Assembly: GCF_014205635.1 (NCBI RefSeq)
Contig: NZ_JACIIV010000003.1
Coordinates: 124,001 to 188,000 of the forward strand
Direction: 5' to 3'
Length of the DNA stretch: 64,000 nt
DNA from: Polymorphobacter multimanifer
GTDB lineage: Bacteria; Pseudomonadota; Alphaproteobacteria; Sphingomonadales; Sphingomonadaceae
In this document: one piece after another, positions 52,312 through 61,582 of the stretch
Layout of the letters: each line of letters begins with the position of its first letter
How positions within the stretch are numbered: position 1 is the stretch's first letter
Position numbers and translations under genes: made by a program
Notes under the pieces: generated by a model
Told to the model about the DNA's origin: nothing
Seen by the model: only the letters and a program-made list of their open reading frames with translations
Databases searched by the model: none

Positions 52312-53354
52312 CGTTCCACCTCCGGTCGGGTTCTCGGCGACGGCGAACCGGGCGCCCCCGGCATTATCGTCGCCAGCGCAGCCACTGCAGCGGGCACCGC
52401 GCGCACCGGCCGGCGCGGCAACCAGCCTGGCCGCAGCCGGCCGAGTGCCGCGCCGACAGGCATATGGAGCAAGCTCAGAAGCGCCGGATCGGCGAGAACG
52501 AGCGCGGTGGCTCGCGCCGCATCGCGCAGCTTCAGGGCCTCGATGAAGCCGGCAAAGGCCCAGGCCTTGCGCATGGCCGCATGCCGCACCGCGAGGGCCC
52601 GCACCACTTCCGGTGGTTGGCCGGCCTCTGCCGCCAGCAGCTCGCCGCTCGATGCCAGCATCGCCAGCGCATGCCCGCCCGAAAGTCGGTGCGAAATCGA
52701 CGCGGCATGGCGGCGGTAGCCATAGCCGGGATCGGGCTGCAGCCAGTAGCGGAGCCCAGCCAGCAACGCACGAACGATGAAATCATCATCCTCGGCAATG
52801 CGTAGCCGCGCGTCATAGTAGATGCCCCCCGCCCGCAGTGCTGCCAGCCGCACGATCGGCTTGAGATAGCCGAAGTTGGGGCCGCCGCCGTACATCACCG
52901 TTGCTGCCAGATAGTCGAGGAGGGTGATCCAGTCCGGACGAAACTTGCCACCCAGAAACAGCGTGGCTGCCTCGGGCGCGCCGTCTTCAAAGACAATCAG
53001 GTCATCGGCGACGATGTCCGCCCCCTGCGCTTCACCAACTGCGACCAGCCCCTCCAACCGCCGGGGAACCATCATGTCGTCGCTGTCGAGCACTGCGACC
53101 CAGATGCCGCTCGCCAGCGCCAGCGCGCGGTTGCGCGCCCCCGCCGGGCCGAGGTTGCGCCGGCTGCGCTCGACCCGGATGCGCGCGTCGATGCTGGCCA
53201 GCCGGTCGGCAAGCGCCACGGTGGCATCGGTGGAGCCATCGTCGACGATGATGATCTCGATCGCCGCCAGCGTCTGCGCCATCGCCGACCTCACCGCCGC
53301 TTCGAGATGGCGCGCGGCGTTCCAGGTCGGGATGATGACCGACACGATCGGCAC
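52308..53354 (-). CDS. Family 2 glycosyltransferase
   Basis: The 348-residue protein is taken to start at GTG 53354, behind GGGA with a six-base gap, giving VPIVSVIIPTWNAARHLEAA. A long in-frame extension further upstream lies antisense-free but inside the preceding glycosyltransferase gene in another frame and is rejected. The core has IIIVDDGSTDATVAL, LGPAGARNRALALASG, the metal site AVLDSDDMMVPRRLEG and RIAEDDDFIVRALLAGLRYW. The C-terminus is Pro/Arg-rich and disordered. It lies 16 bases after the gene at 53371. It probably adds one sugar of the repeat. Confidence 0.85.
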   Translation of the reverse strand: MPIVSVIIPTWNAARHLEAAVRSAMAQTLAAIEIIIVDDGSTDATVALADRLASIDARIRVERSRRNLGPAGARNRALALASGIWVAVLDSDDMMVPRRLEGLVAVGEAQGADIVADDLIVFEDGAPEAATLFLGGKFRPDWITLLDYLAATVMYGGGPNFGYLKPIVRLAALRAGGIYYDARLRIAEDDDFIVRALLAGLRYWLQPDPGYGYRRHAASISHRLSGGHALAMLASSGELLAAEAGQPPEVVRALAVRHAAMRKAWAFAGFIEALKLRDAARATALVLADPALLSLLHMPVGAALGRLRPGWLPRRPVRAVPAAVAALATIMPGAPGSPSPRTRPEVER

Positions 53355-53370
53355 CGCCGATCCCGAGGCA

Positions 53371-54345
53371 TCAGGCGAAAAGATAACGCACCTCGGCCAC
53401 TGGGGCCGGCGCACGCGCCGGCAGCTTGTCCCGCGTGATGGCCTCGACGAGCGCCGGCACCTGCGCCGGCTGCCGCAGCGCCGCCTTGACGGCCGGGATG
53501 ATGCCGCGCGTGCGCCGCACATCGAGGAACGCGCGGTGCTGCGCCTTGGCGGTGACATGCGCCAGGTGACGTTCGATCGCAGACCGGCCGGCAGGGTCGA
53601 GTCCCGGCTCTGCAAGCAGCCTGCGATCCGATTCGGCCAGTGCTGCCAGATCCCCGGTGCGGTGTTGCCCGCTGAGCGAGGCGGCACGTTCGACCGCGAC
53701 ATAGCCGCACTGCCGTGACGTGAGGAACACGCCACCGCGCGCAAGAATGCGCGCATAAAGGGCATAATCCTCGCCAAGCCGCAGCGTCTCATCATAGCCC
53801 AGCGCATGCGCCTCGAGGAAGGCGCGCCGCAGCACCGGTTTTGCAAAGCCGAGTTCGGCGCGCGGCCGACCGCGGGCGCTGATATTTCCGAGCACGAACC
53901 CCGCCAGCGACAGCGGCGCGACGCCGCCCGCAAACGCCCGGACGGCGGCCGGATCGAACCCGGCAACACGACTTTCGTCGACGAAGACGAGATTGTCGGC
54001 AATCGCATCCCAGCCCGGTTGCGCCAGCAACGGGCCGAACCGGTGCGGCAGCAGGAAATCATCGGAATCGAGAATCGCCACGAATGGCGCGGTCGTGGCA
54101 GCGATTCCGGTGTTGCGTGCTGCTGCGGGGCCGCGGTTGCGGTCCGACCGGATGATCCGCAAACGACCGGTGCCATCGTCTGCCGTCCCGGCTGCAATCG
54201 CGGTCAGGTCGGTCGACGCATCATCGACGACCGCCACCTCGCCCACTTCAGGCTGATCCAGGGCCGAAGCGACGGCGCGCGCAATGGTTTGCGCAGCATT
54301 CCACGCCGGAATGATCACCGAAACAGGCGCAGCGCTAGTATTCAC
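53371..54345 (-). CDS. Family 2 glycosyltransferase
   Basis: The 324-residue protein starts at GTG 54345 (MNTSAAPVSVIIPAWNAAQT). The core shows VVDDASTDLTAIA, RGPAAARNTGIAATTAP, the metal site AILDSDDFLLPHRFGP and RLGEDYALYARILARGG. Overall it looks like a relative of the following gene (52308), with the same WNAA-x-x-DSDD order, perhaps an older duplicate. It heads a leftward run of three glycosyltransferases and FkbM, divergent from the Wza-like gene at 54482 across 136 AT-rich bases. Confidence 0.88.
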   Translation of the reverse strand: MNTSAAPVSVIIPAWNAAQTIARAVASALDQPEVGEVAVVDDASTDLTAIAAGTADDGTGRLRIIRSDRNRGPAAARNTGIAATTAPFVAILDSDDFLLPHRFGPLLAQPGWDAIADNLVFVDESRVAGFDPAAVRAFAGGVAPLSLAGFVLGNISARGRPRAELGFAKPVLRRAFLEAHALGYDETLRLGEDYALYARILARGGVFLTSRQCGYVAVERAASLSGQHRTGDLAALAESDRRLLAEPGLDPAGRSAIERHLAHVTAKAQHRAFLDVRRTRGIIPAVKAALRQPAQVPALVEAITRDKLPARAPAPVAEVRYLFA

Positions 54346-54481
54346 GCATTATCCAGCCATTTTCGTCGAAATGACCGACAACGCATGTTCAATAAATGCT
54401 GGCATTTTTTGCTCAATGGCATATTCTTTTCCTGCGGTACCATTCAGCGGTGTCGCAATTGACAACGGCTTGAGTGGAACG

Positions 54482-55045
54482 ATGATGCCCCGGTTGAACA
54501 TATTGATGCTGGCACTCGCCTTCAATTGCGGCCTGCCGCTGCGCGCACTTGCGCAGGATGCGCCCGTTGCCGCCGAAAGTCTCGAATACACCCTTGCCCC
54601 CGGGGACCGCATTCGCATCTCCGTATTCGGCGAGGATGGGCTGACCGGCGACTATGTCATCACCAGCGGCGGCAACCTGTCGTTCCCGCTCGTCGGGAAT
54701 CTCGCCGCCAGCAACAAGACCGTGGAGGAATTGCAGACGGCGCTGAAGACCGCGCTTGCCGACGGCTATCTCAAGGACCCGCGTGTGACGATCCAGGTCG
54801 TCGCCTTCCGGCCCTTCTACATTCTGGGCGAAGTCGCGCGTCCGGGCGATTATCCGGTCTCGACGGGATTGACGATCGCCCAGGCAGTTTCGCAGGCCGG
54901 CGGCTACAGCTACCGTGCAAACACCCGCAAGATCTTCATCAAGCGCGCCAATGAAGCCGCCGAACGACTGATCGACGTGCGCAAGGGCGGGCCGATCATC
55001 GTGCGCGCGGGCGACACCATCAGGATTGCGGAACGGCATTTCTGA
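54482..55045 (+). CDS. Wza/GumB-like polysaccharide export protein
   Basis: The 187-residue protein has a type I signal peptide (LMLALAFNCGLPLRALA, cleavage near residue 25), not a lipobox. Then comes the poly-export domain (YTLAPGDRIRISVFGEDGLT, GNLSFPLVGNLAASN) and an SLBB-type repeat (FYILGEVARPGDYPVSTGLT, AGGYSYRANTRKIFIKR). It is about half the size of E. coli Wza (379 residues) and lacks the C-terminal helix that crosses the outer membrane. So the exit pore may need the barrel protein at 36806. It starts at ATG 54482. Its last 26 bases overlap the convergent glycosyltransferase gene. Confidence 0.9.
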   Translation: MMPRLNILMLALAFNCGLPLRALAQDAPVAAESLEYTLAPGDRIRISVFGEDGLTGDYVITSGGNLSFPLVGNLAASNKTVEELQTALKTALADGYLKDPRVTIQVVAFRPFYILGEVARPGDYPVSTGLTIAQAVSQAGGYSYRANTRKIFIKRANEAAERLIDVRKGGPIIVRAGDTIRIAERHF

Positions 55046-56234
55046 CCCTCGCTGGCAATTCGGGGATGCGCGTTCCGGCAATGGCGTCCAGAAGCGCCCG
55101 GCACTCGCCGATGCCGGCGGTCACTGCCGAGCGTGGCAGCGCATCGACGGCGGCACGCGCCGAAGCAAGCCGGCCGGGCGTCATGGCCCGCAGCAGGTCC
55201 ACGACATCATCATCTTCAGCGATGGTGAGGCCCACGCCATGCCGCTCCAGCCACGCCCCGGTTTCCACGCTGTCGATGGCGATCGGCACGGCTCCGTGCG
55301 CAAGCGCCTCGTACAGCCGGTTGGGCAACAGCCAGGCGGAGTTGAGGCCCTCTTCGAAATGGTCGATGGCCCAGGCGAAGTGGACGCGCCCGTAAAGCCG
55401 CGGCAAGCCGGACGGCCTGTAGCGACCCAGGAATGTCATGCCCGGCACGCCGGCGACATGCGCCGCCAGATCGCCGACTTCCTGCTCGGACGGAACACCC
55501 GCGAGCACCACCCGCACCTGGCCTGCGGAATTGCGAACAAGGGCGGTCAGTGCCTTGAGGCTGCGGCGGCAGCGCAACATGCCGAACCAGCCGATGACCC
55601 AGGGCGGCCCCGCCCCGGCACGGTCCACGGCTGCGGGCACCGATCCGGCATCGATCGCCAGCACCTTGTTCTCGACCAGCCTGATCGGCGCCGCCAGCGA
55701 ACGGCGATCGCGGAAGTAATCGTCCGCAAAGCGTGGCGAGCTCGTGAGGACAAGATCGACCGCAGCCAGCAGCCGCCGCTCGATGGCCTGTATCCCCCGC
55801 GCCACGACGCCATTGCCGAGCAGGGAACGGTGGATATCGAGACACTCATACACCAGCCGGCGCGTGCCGCGCACCCGCACCGCCAGCAGCAACGTCTCCA
55901 GATTGCGCGCCATGAGGACATCGGCATCGGCAGTCGCAGCGCGAACCGCTGCAGGGCGCAGTGCCACGAGCAACACCGCCCAGGCGCGGTGCACCAGCCT
56001 GCCATCGCGCGTGCGGCCAAGGTCGATCGTGCGCGCCCCGCCAACCGTCGGCGGTGCCGCCGCATCGCGGCGAAAACCCAGCACGGTCACCACAGCACCG
56101 CCCGCATGCAGCATCATGACCCGCCGTGCCACCGCTGCGTCGCCCAGATCGTGAACGAAATAGGCGAGGCGGAGGGTCAGCGGCCGTCCCTGTCGGTCAC
56201 GAGGACGCGGTTTTCGGCTTGTACGCCGTATCAT
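55020..56234 (-). CDS. GT4-like glycosyltransferase
   Basis: The 404-residue protein has a GT-B fold. The N-terminal domain contains RLAYFVHDLGDAAVARRVMM, LMARNLETLLLAVRVRG and RLVYECLDIHRSLLG. The C-terminal domain contains GPPWVIGWFGMLRCRRSLKAL, VRVVLAGVP, GMTFLGRYRPSGLPRLYGRV and EEGLNSAWLLPNRLYEALAHGAVPIAI, with the E-x7-E-type donor region. The ATG at 56234 lacks a ribosome site and overlaps the EpsD gene by 38 bases. A later start before LTLRLAYF is possible, so the first 20 residues are uncertain. It ends overlapping the Wza-like gene. Confidence 0.8.
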   Translation of the reverse strand: MIRRTSRKPRPRDRQGRPLTLRLAYFVHDLGDAAVARRVMMLHAGGAVVTVLGFRRDAAAPPTVGGARTIDLGRTRDGRLVHRAWAVLLVALRPAAVRAATADADVLMARNLETLLLAVRVRGTRRLVYECLDIHRSLLGNGVVARGIQAIERRLLAAVDLVLTSSPRFADDYFRDRRSLAAPIRLVENKVLAIDAGSVPAAVDRAGAGPPWVIGWFGMLRCRRSLKALTALVRNSAGQVRVVLAGVPSEQEVGDLAAHVAGVPGMTFLGRYRPSGLPRLYGRVHFAWAIDHFEEGLNSAWLLPNRLYEALAHGAVPIAIDSVETGAWLERHGVGLTIAEDDDVVDLLRAMTPGRLASARAAVDALPRSAVTAGIGECRALLDAIAGTRIPELPARVRNAVPQS

Positions 56235-57033
56235 ATTGGATGCGCGCTGCCGTTCGCAGCCGCGCGACTTCGGCTTCGATCGCCGTGCCCGATCGCTGGC
56301 GCTGCAGCAACTGGCTCGCTGCCGCTTTCCAGGCCTCCCGGTCGGCAGCAGCAGGGCGGCGCCCGGTTATGATCGCGAAATAGGTCGAGCCCTCGCGGGT
56401 GATATCGAACACCTCCCCGTCCGGAAGCGACACGATCTGCTTGCCGATCTCCGCATCGACCGCTGCCGTATCGAGCACCGCCTTGCCGCGTTCGAACGCA
56501 ATACCCTGCGCCTGCAGGCGCGCCGCGATCGCGTCGAGACTTTGCAGCGCGGTCAGCTTGCTGACAACGCCCGCGTCGGACGGTCGCGGAATCCGGATCT
56601 CCTCGAGGTCCAGCTGCTGCCGGCCGCCGAAAAGCGTCGGATTGTCCGCTACAAATGCCTCCACTTCGGCATCGCTCGGCGTGGCCGGCGCGCCTGCCAG
56701 CTTCCGGATGGCGAGTGCCGCCAGCAGGGTCTGGTCGAACTGGCGGCGCCGCTCGACATAGTCCGGATCACGATCAAGCCCTTCCGAACGAGCGTAATCG
56801 GCAAGCACGTTGCGATCGATGAGCTTCTTGAGCGCCGCTGCATTGGCCGCCTCGACCTCCGGCCCCGAGGAGTCCGGCTGCGTCCGCGCTTCGGCACGCA
56901 ACTCCTTGAGGGTGACCTCCTCCTTGCCGACAACCGCGACGACCTGCCCCCCAGGCTGCTTGTCGCACCCGGAGAGCAGGAAGAACCCTGCCGCGGCAAC
57001 GGACGACATTGTGCGACGCCACGTCGGTTTCAT
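56197..57033 (-). CDS. epsD: EpsD-type peptidyl-prolyl isomerase lipoprotein (SurA-like)
   Basis: The 278-residue protein starts at the ATG giving MKPTWRRTMSSVAAAGFFLL, behind GGGGG. It has a lipobox (LLSGC, Cys near 23). A SurA-like N-domain follows (VVAVVGKEEVTLKELRAEAR, LKKLIDRNVLADYARSEGLD) with the AP-AT-P-SDAEVEAFVADNP linker that precedes the parvulin part. In the parvulin region LDLEEIRIPRPSDAG and VSLPDGEVFDITREGSTYFAIITGRRP are seen, but the typical catalytic residues are partly missing. EpsD-family proteins occur in EPS loci with exosortases and may help fold exported proteins. A candidate promoter lies upstream. Confidence 0.82.
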   Translation of the reverse strand: MKPTWRRTMSSVAAAGFFLLSGCDKQPGGQVVAVVGKEEVTLKELRAEARTQPDSSGPEVEAANAAALKKLIDRNVLADYARSEGLDRDPDYVERRRQFDQTLLAALAIRKLAGAPATPSDAEVEAFVADNPTLFGGRQQLDLEEIRIPRPSDAGVVSKLTALQSLDAIAARLQAQGIAFERGKAVLDTAAVDAEIGKQIVSLPDGEVFDITREGSTYFAIITGRRPAAADREAWKAAASQLLQRQRSGTAIEAEVARLRTAARIQYDTAYKPKTASS

Positions 57034-57068
57034 GGTCACCCCCAAGCAACACCCAAAAACTAACGTTT

Positions 57069-57097
57069 ATATAATTTGTTATTGGCAGATTTCGCAA
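57069..57097 (-). promoter_or_regulatory. Candidate sigma-70-type promoter of the epsD run
   Basis: On the minus strand TTGCGA (57097-57092) is followed after 17 bases by TTATAT (57074-57069), about 35 bases before the EpsD ATG, in a clearly AT-rich patch. Confidence 0.35.
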
Positions 57098-57114
57098 CCT
57101 AGCCGTAAGTCTAA

Positions 57115-58098
57115 TTAGCCAAACGACAGTAGCCGCCGCCAATAACCGGCAGACCAGCCGATGTGCATGATCATCGCCGCAAGCCCCGCCATCGCGATGC
57201 ATTTCGAGCGCGACCCGATGCCCAAAGCGATCCCGTAACCGATCGCGAGCAGGGCCCAGGCCAGCATGGGGACCGCCAGCAGCGCCATGGCCGGCAGTAT
57301 CGGCACCAGCGCCACGCCAAGCACGGCAAGCCCCACGAGCGGTGCGATGACGAGCGGCAGGCGCTGGCGCATTCGCAACCGCAGTCGGTGCTTGGCAACC
57401 GTCCGCGCCCGCCCCTGGCCATAGTTGAAGTACTGCCGCAGCAGGGCGCGCGGCGTGCGCCTCGGCGCGTAGACGAGCGCCGCGCCGGGCTCCAGCCACA
57501 ACCGGGCACCCGCAGCACCAAGGCGCACGTCGAGCTCGGCATCTTCGTTGTGCGAGAAGCCGGGGTCATAGCCTCCCACCGCCACGAACCTGTCCAGCTT
57601 CATGAGGGCATGATGGCCATGCTCGACGAACCGTCCGGCACCGAGATGCCGGTGCGCAGCACCACCGGTGCCCAGCACCGAATTCTGCGCCGCCGCCGCT
57701 GCCTGCTGGAAACACCCCTGCCCCGCGGTCGTCATCGGCACGACGACGCTGTCGGCGCCGTGCTGCCGTGCCGCGGCGAGCAAACGCGCGACATAGTACG
57801 GCGGATAATCGCAATGGGCATCGACTCGGACGAGCCATTCCCGGCCTGCGCCGAAGGTCTCGACAGCCAGGTTGATGCCGGCGCTCTGGATGCGCCGTGG
57901 ATTGTCGAGCAATCGCACCGAAGGCGACTTTGCAGCGATTTCGGCAACAATCGCCTGGCTGCCATCGCGACTGCCACCATCGGCGACGACGATGAGGGCG
58001 CCCGGAGTCTCCGCCACCAGCCGCGGGAGCAGGTCCGGCAGCGTTTCCGCCTCGTCAAGGCACGGCACAACCACAAGAATGCCTGAACCGTCCACCAT
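57115..58098 (-). CDS. ExoA-like family 2 glycosyltransferase
   Basis: The 327-residue protein starts at the ATG giving MVDGSGILVVVPCLDEAETL, behind GGGA at six bases. An upstream in-frame ATG would add 19 residues. The GT-A core has VVADGGSRDGSQAIV, NPRRIQSAGINLAVE, the metal motif VRVDAHCDYPPYYV (near residue 90), as in ExoA-type enzymes, and GGYDPGFSHNEDAELDVRL. The C-terminal part holds about three hydrophobic helices (for example LPLVIAPLVGLAVLGVAL), so it sits in the inner membrane. It would extend the EPS repeat. It is upstream of epsD on the same strand and ends the EPS locus. Confidence 0.88.
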   Translation of the reverse strand: MVDGSGILVVVPCLDEAETLPDLLPRLVAETPGALIVVADGGSRDGSQAIVAEIAAKSPSVRLLDNPRRIQSAGINLAVETFGAGREWLVRVDAHCDYPPYYVARLLAAARQHGADSVVVPMTTAGQGCFQQAAAAAQNSVLGTGGAAHRHLGAGRFVEHGHHALMKLDRFVAVGGYDPGFSHNEDAELDVRLGAAGARLWLEPGAALVYAPRRTPRALLRQYFNYGQGRARTVAKHRLRLRMRQRLPLVIAPLVGLAVLGVALVPILPAMALLAVPMLAWALLAIGYGIALGIGSRSKCIAMAGLAAMIMHIGWSAGYWRRLLSFG

Positions 58099-58224
58099 CG
58101 GCAATCCCGCAGCGAGCAAGGCCAAGCCCATACCGCTGTTGGGACCGAATGCCAATCGGACCTGCTGTGCCTCGCTTTGCCGGGTGCCGCGCGCCCGCAG
58201 GCCTCAGGCGAAAATCCGGTTCAA

Positions 58225-59556
58225 TCAGAAAGCGCCCCTGGCCTGGGCATTTGCCCAGGGCAGCATCAGCGCCCGCACATCGACCCTGGCCTTGAGGCGG
58301 CTGCCGAGCAGGAAAAGCCCGCCGAACTTGCGCTGCAGGAACAGCGTATCGGCCGGCGGCAGGTGCCAGAAGCTGCGGTCCTGCGCCAGCGCCAAGCCAT
58401 CCTCGCGCAGCCGGGCCGCCACGTCGGTGGTGCTGAAATCGAATACGTCCCCCGCAGCGATCGGCGCAAATGCCGTCTGGAACATGTCGATCACCCGCCC
58501 TTGCGACACGGCATCGGTGTCGGCGCCGAACAGGCCGATGGAGAGGGCCGCCGCCATCGCTTCGCAACGGTCCCCCGCCAGCCCGGCCTGCATGAGGCGG
58601 CGATAGGCATCGGCGACAGGCTGCGGCACGATGCGGGTGGCGCCGAAATCGAGCAGCACGATGCGGCCCGTCTCGGCATTCCAGCGATAGTTGGCGAAAT
58701 TCGGATCGGTCTGCATCAGCCGGAACTCGAACAGCTCGCGCAGCACCAGCGCCATCATAGCCGTCATCACCCTGTCCCGCAGCGCCTGGTCCGCGGTGGC
58801 AAGCGCCTCGATCGGCTGGCCGGGGAGGAACTCCATCGCCAGCACATCGACCGTGGTGAGCCCCGCCTCCAGCCCCGGCACCCGAAACTCCGGCGCATGC
58901 GCCAGCAACCGGCCGAACGCGGCCAGACTGTCTGCTTCACGCAGATAGTCCGCCTCCTCATGCAGCTGGCGCTTTGCCTCGCCGAGCAGCGACGCCACAT
59001 CGACATGCGCCGGCACGAGTCCGGAAAGGCGCATCAGCGACCCCACATTGTCGACATCGCTGTCGATGCTGGCGCGCACCCCGGGATATTGCACCTTGAT
59101 CGCCAGATCGCGGCCATCCTTCAATCGCGCCCGGTGCACCTGGCCGATCGAGGCCGCCGCAATGGGGCGCACATCGAAGCGCTCGAACTTCGCCAGCCAG
59201 CCCGGCCCCCAGTTGCGATCGAGCACCGATTTCAACTGCTTCGGCGGCATCGCCTGCGCATCCTCGCGCAGCCGCGCCATGATCTGCCCCAGCTCGGGCG
59301 GCAGAAACTCGCCCGAATCCATCGACACCAGCTGGCCCATCTTCATCGCCGCCCCGCGCAGCCGCGCCAGCTCATCGGTGATGCGGCCGATGTTGGCAGG
59401 GGTCAGCAACAGCGTGGCGGCATCGGGCTTCGTGCCCGTTGCCCATTGCCGCGCGCCCTGCACCGCGGCACGCCCGGCAATGCCGCCGGCCAGCGCGCTG
59501 AAACGCGCCAGCCGTGCCAGCCGCCCGCGCGGTACTGCCGATTCCCGATTGCTCAT
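58225..59556 (-). CDS. ABC1/UbiB-family atypical kinase
   Basis: The 443-residue protein has the UbiB/ADCK core: KMGQLVSMDSGEFLPPEL (the KxGQ motif, near residue 75), IAAASIGQVHRARLKDG (the Ala-rich loop that replaces the usual P-loop), LAIKVQYPGV with the ATP-binding lysine, EEADYLREA (near 205), FRLMQTDPNFANYRW and LLDFGATR, the DFG of the kinase. The family has ATPase activity and supports ubiquinone synthesis or lipid homeostasis. No hydrophobic C-terminal anchors are obvious. It stands alone between EPS and amino-acid genes. Confidence 0.88.
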   Translation of the reverse strand: MSNRESAVPRGRLARLARFSALAGGIAGRAAVQGARQWATGTKPDAATLLLTPANIGRITDELARLRGAAMKMGQLVSMDSGEFLPPELGQIMARLREDAQAMPPKQLKSVLDRNWGPGWLAKFERFDVRPIAAASIGQVHRARLKDGRDLAIKVQYPGVRASIDSDVDNVGSLMRLSGLVPAHVDVASLLGEAKRQLHEEADYLREADSLAAFGRLLAHAPEFRVPGLEAGLTTVDVLAMEFLPGQPIEALATADQALRDRVMTAMMALVLRELFEFRLMQTDPNFANYRWNAETGRIVLLDFGATRIVPQPVADAYRRLMQAGLAGDRCEAMAAALSIGLFGADTDAVSQGRVIDMFQTAFAPIAAGDVFDFSTTDVAARLREDGLALAQDRSFWHLPPADTLFLQRKFGGLFLLGSRLKARVDVRALMLPWANAQARGAF

Positions 59557-59773
59557 CCGCCAGCTCTAGCCGAGGGCAACGCCAGACACAGCCTGCGTCA
59601 CCGCCGCAGGGATGCTCGCGCCCGATGCACCGTTGGATGCGTGTGCAGGCAGCGGCCAACGCCGTCGCACTTTAACGAGGTCGAAAGTTTAATTTACACA
59701 ATATCGCAACTGGCTCGCGCGTCAGTCGTAGCTCCGATGCTGCTGTACTGCAGTGTTGTAAGGAGTTGTGTTC

Positions 59774-60289
59774 ATGTCTCTTCGGTCGCTCGCTGTCATG
59801 GCGCTTGTCGCCACCACTATCCCCCAAGGCGCACAGGCGGTGCCATTGCTCTTCACGCTTGAAGGCTCGCGCAATGCCAGCTTCACGCTCGATTCAATGC
59901 CCGCGCCGTCCAGTTTCACCAGTCTGCAAACAAACTTCACCAACGTCAGTGGAACCTTCAACGGAGTTGAAACCACGGCCAGCCTCATCAACTTCGGCCG
60001 CAGCGACGGCATATTTTCTGCCGCTGCTCTGAACATTCAAGCGCCGGGCCTCGGCTTCACCCAGTTCGTCGGGCCGGTCATTTTCGGTGGGACCACGCAG
60101 AACCCAACCTTCGCGCCCGGCACGTTCACCTTGAACAGCCTTGTCTCCGGGCGATCGGTGCTCACCATTTCGGCGATTGCCGCCGGCGCGGTGCCCGAGC
60201 CCGCGTCCTGGGCCATGCTCATTGCCGGCTTCGGTCTCGTCGGCGCCAGCATGCGCCGCCGCAACTCGCTGCGTCTCGTCAGCAACTGA
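59774..60289 (+). CDS. PEP-CTERM sorting-signal protein
   Basis: The 171-residue protein starts at ATG 59774 with AGGAG eight bases upstream; a GTG at 59768 would be too close. A signal peptide (LAVMALVATTIPQGAQA, cleavage near residue 22) is followed by a beta-rich region with Thr/Ser/Asn-rich strands and no catalytic motif. The tail is PEPASWAMLIAGFGLVGASM followed by RRR, the Sphingomonadales form of PEP-CTERM. It would be a substrate of the exosortase at 45328, 14 kb away. A strong terminator follows it, so it is probably a one-gene unit. Confidence 0.9.
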   Translation: MSLRSLAVMALVATTIPQGAQAVPLLFTLEGSRNASFTLDSMPAPSSFTSLQTNFTNVSGTFNGVETTASLINFGRSDGIFSAAALNIQAPGLGFTQFVGPVIFGGTTQNPTFAPGTFTLNSLVSGRSVLTISAIAAGAVPEPASWAMLIAGFGLVGASMRRRNSLRLVSN

Positions 60290-60300
60290 TACGCTGGGAA

Positions 60301-60343
60301 CCGGCGCGTGCCTTGGGTCGGCACGCGCCGGCTCCCTTTGTTT
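60301..60343 (+). terminator. Rho-independent terminator after the PEP-CTERM gene
   Basis: CCGGCGCGTGCC (60301-60312), a seven-base loop and GGCACGCGCCGG (60320-60331) form a perfect twelve-pair stem, followed by a short T-rich run (CTCCCTTTGTTT). It lies 12 bases after the stop and before the convergent aminotransferase end. Confidence 0.85.
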
Positions 60344-60346
60344 GCC

Positions 60347-61582
<1,236 letters not shown>

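Noticed and set aside
52308-54197. 629-codon minus-strand frame suggesting a double glycosyltransferase
   Set aside because: Only the last 348 codons show family motifs. The upstream part is another frame of the glycosyltransferase gene at 53371.
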